This document shows positions 6,786 through 10,248 of a stretch of DNA of 10,248 nt, one piece after another. Below the pieces are notes generated by a model. It did not search any database. It saw only the letters and a list, made by a program, of their open reading frames with translations, and was not told the DNA's origin. The number at the start of each line of letters is the position of its first letter. Positions within the stretch are counted from its first letter, which is position 1. Location of the stretch: positions 1-10,248 of the forward strand of contig JAMONC010000031.1 of assembly GCA_027066725.1 (NCBI GenBank). The letters run 5' to 3'. The position numbers were made by a program, and so were the translations under genes. Source of the stretch: Desulfobacterales bacterium (GTDB taxonomy: Bacteria; Desulfobacterota; Dissulfuribacteria; Dissulfuribacterales; JAMONC01).

Positions 6786-7139
6786 ATGAAAAAGTTTAAA
6801 AAGTTAAAGTTAAATCTGGGGGTAGATCTAAAACGTATTATATTTTCGGTTTTAATTCCTTTGGGACTTATGTCCATAATTTCTGCTTGCGGGCCAATGC
6901 CACCTGGACCACCTCCTAGGTTGTTTGGTCCCATATTTGGACCAGAAGGGGTATGGTTTATCTTGTTATTGGCTATTGTAGGTGTGGCTTTTTGGGTAAC
7001 ACAACAAAGGAGTCATGTAAATGATAAACCAAATAAAGAGGAAGACTTACTGGGATCATTAATTAAGAGGTTTGATTCTTTGGAAAGACGTTTAGATAAA
7101 CTTGAAAAAGAACTTTCTGAAATCAAAAAGGGAAAATAA
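6786..7139 (+). CDS. small lipoprotein-like membrane protein with C-terminal coiled coil
   Basis: A 117-residue protein with a basic N-terminus (MKKFKKLKLN), a hydrophobic stretch (19-34) and a lipobox-like ISAC with Cys35, the expected lipidation site after signal peptidase II cleavage. A Pro/Gly-rich segment follows (GPMPPGPPPRLFGPIFGPEG, 36-55), then a second hydrophobic segment (56-72) that could span a membrane, and a charged C-terminal helix (about 84-115, LLGSLIKRFDSLERRLDKLEKELSEIKK) with heptad-like leucines typical of a coiled coil. A strong AGGAGGT five bases before the ATG supports the start. The next gene begins 16 bases after the stop, so the two are co-transcribed. I do not recognise a family. 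Alternatively, it is not lipidated but crosses the inner membrane twice. A structural or assembly role at the membrane is inference. Confidence 0.75.
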   Translation: MKKFKKLKLNLGVDLKRIIFSVLIPLGLMSIISACGPMPPGPPPRLFGPIFGPEGVWFILLLAIVGVAFWVTQQRSHVNDKPNKEEDLLGSLIKRFDSLERRLDKLEKELSEIKKGK

Positions 7140-7155
7140 AGGGAGGGAATAACTC

Positions 7156-7935
7156 ATGAAAAAGATATCAGTTCTTTTAACATTGACTGTGTTGTTATTA
7201 TTCATAGGAGGCATAGCCATGACACAAGCAAGTAACAATACAGCTCCTCCTCTTTTAACTGAACAGAATTTAGCAACACCTACGACACCTTCACCAACTG
7301 CACCAGCTCCACCACCAGGTGCCCCAAATGCTGCACCAGCACCTGCTCCTGTACCTCCTCCTGGTAATGCGCCTCCACCATCTCCACCTAATGGAGCACC
7401 TGTTCCACCACCAGGTGCCCCTGTGCCACCACAAGGGCCAGCACCACCTCCTGGTCCACCTGGGCCAGCGCCAGCTCCTCAAGCACCTAATATACCACTT
7501 GCTTTTCTACAAAATGCCGCAAAGGCAGTTTCAACAGCTAAAGCAGCAAGGCCATATTTTGTTGCAGGTAAAGTATGGGCAATAAGGGCACCTGGAGGCG
7601 AGGTTATACTAAAGGCTGCTATAGTATATAAAGGGATGGCTATAGGAGTTTTAGAGTTTAATCCTGTTGATGGTACCTTGTTACCTAAAGGTTACCATCC
7701 ACGGATATATACTCAAGATGTCCCAGGATTTAATATAGTAAAAAAATCCTTACCTGGTATCGTTTCTAAAATAGAGGTATTAGATGGAGCAGAATTTAGA
7801 GAACCAGAGGCTAGTTGGGTCATACCTCTGGCTGTAGATGGTATGATAGTGGCTCACATAAAGGTTTACTATGATGGAATTCACGTGGTACCGGATTTCC
7901 CTGCAAATCAAGAGATGGAAGCTTATGGGAAATAG
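7156..7935 (+). CDS. secreted protein with Pro/Ala/Gly-rich linker and a C-terminal globular domain
   Basis: The 259-residue protein begins with a Sec signal peptide (KK then hydrophobic 5-20, probable cleavage after TQA, residue 25). Residues about 41-113 are a low-complexity linker made of PPPGAP-, PAPAP- and PPPG-like units, a periplasmic or cell-surface type of spacer. The remaining 145 residues form a folded domain with alternating strands, e.g. YFVAGKVWAIRAPGGEVILKA, AIVYKGMAIGVLEFNP and WVIPLAVDGMIVAHIKVYYDG. I recognise no family; the last block looks like a two-strand repeat of the same idea (IVYKGMAIGVLEF versus PLAVDGMIVAHIKVYYDG). A GGGAGGG eight bases before the ATG supports the start. 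It follows a lipoprotein-like gene by 16 bases; both share Pro/Gly-rich stretches, which suggests they work together in the envelope. It contains no cysteine. Confidence 0.78.
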   Translation: MKKISVLLTLTVLLLFIGGIAMTQASNNTAPPLLTEQNLATPTTPSPTAPAPPPGAPNAAPAPAPVPPPGNAPPPSPPNGAPVPPPGAPVPPQGPAPPPGPPGPAPAPQAPNIPLAFLQNAAKAVSTAKAARPYFVAGKVWAIRAPGGEVILKAAIVYKGMAIGVLEFNPVDGTLLPKGYHPRIYTQDVPGFNIVKKSLPGIVSKIEVLDGAEFREPEASWVIPLAVDGMIVAHIKVYYDGIHVVPDFPANQEMEAYGK

Positions 7936-7939
7936 ATAA

Positions 7940-9127
7940 TTAACTTATCCATACATAATAAGTTTTTAGATAATAGGATTCTGGAATAGTTGGATGGATC
8001 GGGTGGTCAAGTCCTTGGCCACCCTTTTCCACAATTTTTGCATATCTTCCTTCTTGGAGAGCAGCCCTTCTTATCACATCTTTTAATTCATATTCGTTTA
8101 AATGATAAGAACAAGAGGAAGCTACTAAGAAACCACCTGATTTTATGAGTTTCATAGAAAGCCTATTTAGTTTAATATAAGCTTGTTTACCAACATGTAA
8201 GAATTTTTTGTTTTTAATAAGGGCTGGTGGGTCTAAAAGCACGACATCAAATTTTTCCCCTTGTTCTACTAATTCAGTTAATGCGTTAGCTGCATCTTCT
8301 ACAATAAAGTCACATGGTATATTTACCTTATTAAGCTCAATGTTTTCTTTAACAAAGTCCATTGCTTGAGCAGAGCTATCTATAAAACAAAGTTCCTTTG
8401 CACCAAAACCAAAAGCTCTAATCCCCCATGCACCTACATAGCAGAAACAATCTAGTACAGAGCTACCTTTAACATATCTAAAGAGTCTGTCTCTATTAAG
8501 TCTTTGATCATAATACCAGCCAGTTTTTTGTCCTTTTAAAAGAGGGGCTTTAAAATTTAACCCTCCTTCAGGAACAGTAATTACCTCTGGGACCTCCCCC
8601 ATTATAGGATCAACATATAGATCAAGCCCTTCTAAAGACCTTACTGGGGCATCATTTTTAAGTAAGATTGCTTCAGGTTTATATACCTCACATATTGCAT
8701 CTATTAAATCAGGAAGAGCCTTTTCTAGACCACATGCATATATCTGACATACAATAAGTTTATCATAGCGGTCTAAAACAAGCCCAGGGAGTCTGTCTGC
8801 ATCTGCATAAAATGCTCTGTAGAAAGGTTTATCAAAAAATACCTCTCTTAGTCTCTTTGCCTCTTTTAGCCTCTCAACAATCAAATTTTTGTTTAGGTTT
8901 GCTCCTATACGTTTACTAAATATCCTAACGCAAATAAGACTATGAGGGTTTACATAAGCAGAGCCTAAAGGGGTCTCTCTAAAATCATAGACATCTACTA
9001 TTTCACCAGGGCTAAATTCTTTAAGAGGGCTTTTAAGTGTATCTATTTCATTACTAAAGGCCCAAAGGTGACCTGCTTTTATCCTTCTTTCTTCATGTGC
9101 CTTTAGTATAATCTTTCTTCTTTTCAT
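7940..9127 (-). CDS. rlmI: RlmI-like 23S rRNA (cytosine-5)-methyltransferase
   Basis: A SAM-dependent RNA methyltransferase of the RlmI/YccW type, which in E. coli makes m5C1962 in 23S rRNA. The 395-residue length fits. Residues about 1-75 form a PUA RNA-binding domain (HEERRIKAGHLWAFSNEI, then FSPGEIVDVYD). A central part carries DADRLPGLVLDRYD (108-121), and GQKTGWYYDQRLNR (199-212) is a hallmark of the family. The Rossmann domain has SAM motif I VLDCFCYVGAWG (224-235), motif IV DPPALIK (299-305) and motif VI VASSCSYHL with Cys339, the likely nucleophile. AAAAAGG seven bases before the ATG supports the start. The gene is divergent from the cysteine-cluster gene (46 bases between starts) and convergent with the secreted-protein gene. 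The exact target base cannot be read from sequence; a related RlmK/RlmL-like specificity is possible. Confidence 0.9.
   Translation of the reverse strand: MKRRKIILKAHEERRIKAGHLWAFSNEIDTLKSPLKEFSPGEIVDVYDFRETPLGSAYVNPHSLICVRIFSKRIGANLNKNLIVERLKEAKRLREVFFDKPFYRAFYADADRLPGLVLDRYDKLIVCQIYACGLEKALPDLIDAICEVYKPEAILLKNDAPVRSLEGLDLYVDPIMGEVPEVITVPEGGLNFKAPLLKGQKTGWYYDQRLNRDRLFRYVKGSSVLDCFCYVGAWGIRAFGFGAKELCFIDSSAQAMDFVKENIELNKVNIPCDFIVEDAANALTELVEQGEKFDVVLLDPPALIKNKKFLHVGKQAYIKLNRLSMKLIKSGGFLVASSCSYHLNEYELKDVIRRAALQEGRYAKIVEKGGQGLDHPIHPTIPESYYLKTYYVWIS
7942..7967. terminator. candidate bidirectional terminator between convergent genes
   Basis: AACTTAT (7942-7948) pairs with ATAAGTT (7958-7964) around a nine-base loop and is followed on the + strand by TTT (7965-7967). 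The two convergent genes have only four bases between their stops, so any terminator for the secreted-protein gene must lie inside the last codons of the rlmI-like gene, as this hairpin does. The stem is A/T-rich, hence weak. Confidence 0.3.
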
Positions 9128-9158
9128 AACTTAACCTTTTTCCTTTTTAGTAAAATAG

Positions 9159-9173
9159 AGTATAGTTATATTT
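9159..9173. promoter_or_regulatory. overlapping divergent -10 elements
   Basis: In the 46-base gap between two divergent genes, TATAGT (9161-9166, + strand) and TATACT (complement of 9159-9164, - strand) are five-of-six -10 matches that overlap. On the + strand the -10 box ends seven bases before ATG 9174, which would make that message leaderless. No good -35 boxes are visible, so this is tentative. Confidence 0.28.
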
Positions 9174-10088
9174 ATGTCTGGGACGGTAAGAATAAAAAAT
9201 AATAATATATATGCCAAGTTATTAAATGATAATCTAGCAAACTCGGCCTTAAATATGCTTCAAAATCCAGTTTGGCCACTTTGTAGGTTAACACTCATGC
9301 TCTATTTAACAAGTCCCTATTCTGAGTTAAAGAAAATAATCTTTGAATTACCTAAAAAAATAGAACTTGAAGATATAACTTATGATACTCCTGTAGATAT
9401 ATTAACTCCTTACTTGGATGAGCTTTCCTATATAGAAGTTGTAAAAAATGATAACTACTCAAGAAAGAAATTAATTCCCAAAATATTATCTGAAGATGGC
9501 CAAGAATTGGACCTGCTAGAAAGAGTTATTTACTTTATTCAGCAAAATATTATTGACAAAGAATTAGAATCAATAAATTCCTATCTTTGTAGACCTATGA
9601 ATTGTACTCTTTGTTGTATTGGCCCTAAAAAAGATGCATTACAAGAATTTTTTGAGATACCTCTTTTAGAAAAAGAAATAGGACTTTTTGCTTTAGATGT
9701 TATTGAAGATGATAAATCTATATATATGACTCCTTACGATGAGCCTCCTTTTCTTATTGAAGATAAACCTTTTTATTTTCATCCTCCTAAAATATATAGA
9801 TGGAGTTATGGTTATTCTTTAATTCTTCCTAAAGGTACAAAATGTCCAAATCTTGACACACAAGGCAGATGTATTATTTATAAAAGACGTCCTGTAGTTT
9901 GTAGAAAACCTCAGATATTTTCTAAGGTGATAGATAGAGATATAAAGGTTAAGGATTCTTTTTGGCAGATAAGAAAGTCTATTTTGGCAATTACAGATTG
10001 CCCATATGTATTAGCTACAAAAGATAAGATTATTTCTTATGCAAATAAAAACGAGTTAGATTGTGTCTTTATGCAAAATAAAATCTAG
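9174..10088 (+). CDS. YkgJ-like cysteine-cluster (putative zinc/iron-chelating) protein
   Basis: The 304-residue protein carries a cysteine-cluster domain of the YkgJ type. CRPMNCTLCC gives Cys139, Cys144, Cys147 and Cys148; CPNLDTQGRCIIYKRRPVVCRKP gives Cys224, Cys233 and Cys243 in the typical C-P-x-L...G-x-C-x-I-Y...R-P..C-R layout; Cys276 follows. Such domains are thought to bind zinc or an iron-sulfur centre, but their reaction is unknown. The gap between the two halves (about 75 residues) is longer than in simple YkgJ proteins, and the first 135 residues are an unrecognised, mostly helical region. There is no signal peptide. No Shine-Dalgarno is seen before ATG 9174; a -10-like TATAGT seven bases upstream suggests leaderless translation. 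A terminator hairpin follows the stop by nine bases. It is divergent from the rlmI-like gene, which may hint at shared control but no shared function can be inferred. Confidence 0.82.
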   Translation: MSGTVRIKNNNIYAKLLNDNLANSALNMLQNPVWPLCRLTLMLYLTSPYSELKKIIFELPKKIELEDITYDTPVDILTPYLDELSYIEVVKNDNYSRKKLIPKILSEDGQELDLLERVIYFIQQNIIDKELESINSYLCRPMNCTLCCIGPKKDALQEFFEIPLLEKEIGLFALDVIEDDKSIYMTPYDEPPFLIEDKPFYFHPPKIYRWSYGYSLILPKGTKCPNLDTQGRCIIYKRRPVVCRKPQIFSKVIDRDIKVKDSFWQIRKSILAITDCPYVLATKDKIISYANKNELDCVFMQNKI

Positions 10089-10228
10089 ATAAAAAACAAT
10101 TTTGACGTCAGTGCGTCAAAATTTTCCTCATTATGCATCCAATCTGTTGCACTAATTATTAAAAAATATTTTTCATACATATGACTTTTTAAAAATTCTT
10201 TTCCAAAAAAGTCAATTATATTAATAGG
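10085..10228 (-). pseudogene. possible C-terminal coding remnant entering from the right edge
   Basis: On the - strand an open frame of 47 codons without a usual start at its beginning reads like protein (IDFFGKEFLKSHMYEKYF, then LIISATDWMHNEENFDAL, ending SKLFFI-stop). Its stop overlaps the stop of the convergent cysteine-cluster gene, and the terminator hairpin lies in its last codons. Immediately upstream, another frame reads FRKKIDNLLI before a TAA, as if one reading had been broken by a frameshift around 10220-10230. No family is recognised and the piece is short, so this may be chance. Confidence 0.28.
10098..10125 (+). terminator. rho-independent terminator after the cysteine-cluster gene
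   Basis: A perfect ten-pair stem, AATTTTGACG (10098-10107) with CGTCAAAATT (10114-10123), encloses the six-base loop TCAGTG and lies nine bases after the stop codon. The T-rich 3' arm and two further T's give a short U-tract; on the opposite strand the run AAAAAA before the stem becomes a T-tract, so it may work in both directions. Confidence 0.65.
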
Positions 10229-10248
10229 TTATCTATTTTTTTGCGAAA

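Noticed and set aside
7291..7585. Trp/Arg-rich - strand frame and His/Leu-rich + strand frame over the Pro-rich linker
   Set aside because: Both are products of reading the repetitive CCA/CCT codons in other frames.
10182..10214. Inverted repeat TGACTTTTT / AAAAAGTCA near the right edge
   Set aside because: The stem is almost entirely A/T with a 15-base loop and no T-run after it on the + strand; chance is likely in such A/T-rich DNA.

Overview
The window is a low-GC bacterial chromosome segment. It mixes core housekeeping genes (ruvB, a Lon-like protease gene, an RlmI-type rRNA methyltransferase gene) with poorly characterised genes. Clear Shine-Dalgarno sites (AGGAGG, GGGAGGG, AAGGA), GTG/TTG start candidates and the protein families point to a Gram-negative bacterium. 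The AAA_32-type Lon-like protease, the YkgJ-type cysteine-cluster protein and the Sec/lipoprotein pair would fit an anaerobic, deltaproteobacterial (Desulfobacterota-like) organism. That placement is an inference and is not proven by the sequence.

Left part, + strand (1-2358): a small PD-(D/E)XK-superfamily nuclease-like protein, then a lysine-rich protein of about 61 residues followed 15 bases later by a 527-residue protein with a papain/C39-like cysteine peptidase signature. The last two look like one operon of unknown function and are the best candidate for an undescribed system here.

Gene-poor part (2359-3032): decayed or structured DNA. It holds a long imperfect inverted repeat, a small perfect hairpin, a promoter with a perfect TTGACA box, and a truncated N-terminus of a pyridoxamine-5'-phosphate-oxidase/Nim-like flavoprotein.

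Central part, - strand (3005-6518): ruvB followed 25 bases later by a Lon-like protease gene. RuvB should start at a GTG behind a perfect AGGAGG, nine codons inside the longest frame. The protease frame continues about 79 codons upstream of its first in-frame ATG, but the well-placed start (SD plus ATG at 5470) is one base out of frame, so the gene is frameshifted or contains a sequencing error. Its Walker A and B motifs are degenerate while the Ser-Lys protease dyad is intact, which recalls the ATP-independent LonC proteases. A candidate terminator lies just after its stop.

Right part: a + strand pair (6786-7935) encodes a lipoprotein-like membrane protein with a C-terminal coiled coil and a secreted protein with a long Pro/Ala/Gly-rich linker. 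It converges, with a 4-base gap, on an rlmI-like gene. Divergent from that gene is a cysteine-cluster (YkgJ-like) protein that may be translated from a leaderless mRNA and is followed by a strong hairpin terminator. At the right edge a possible coding remnant enters on the - strand.
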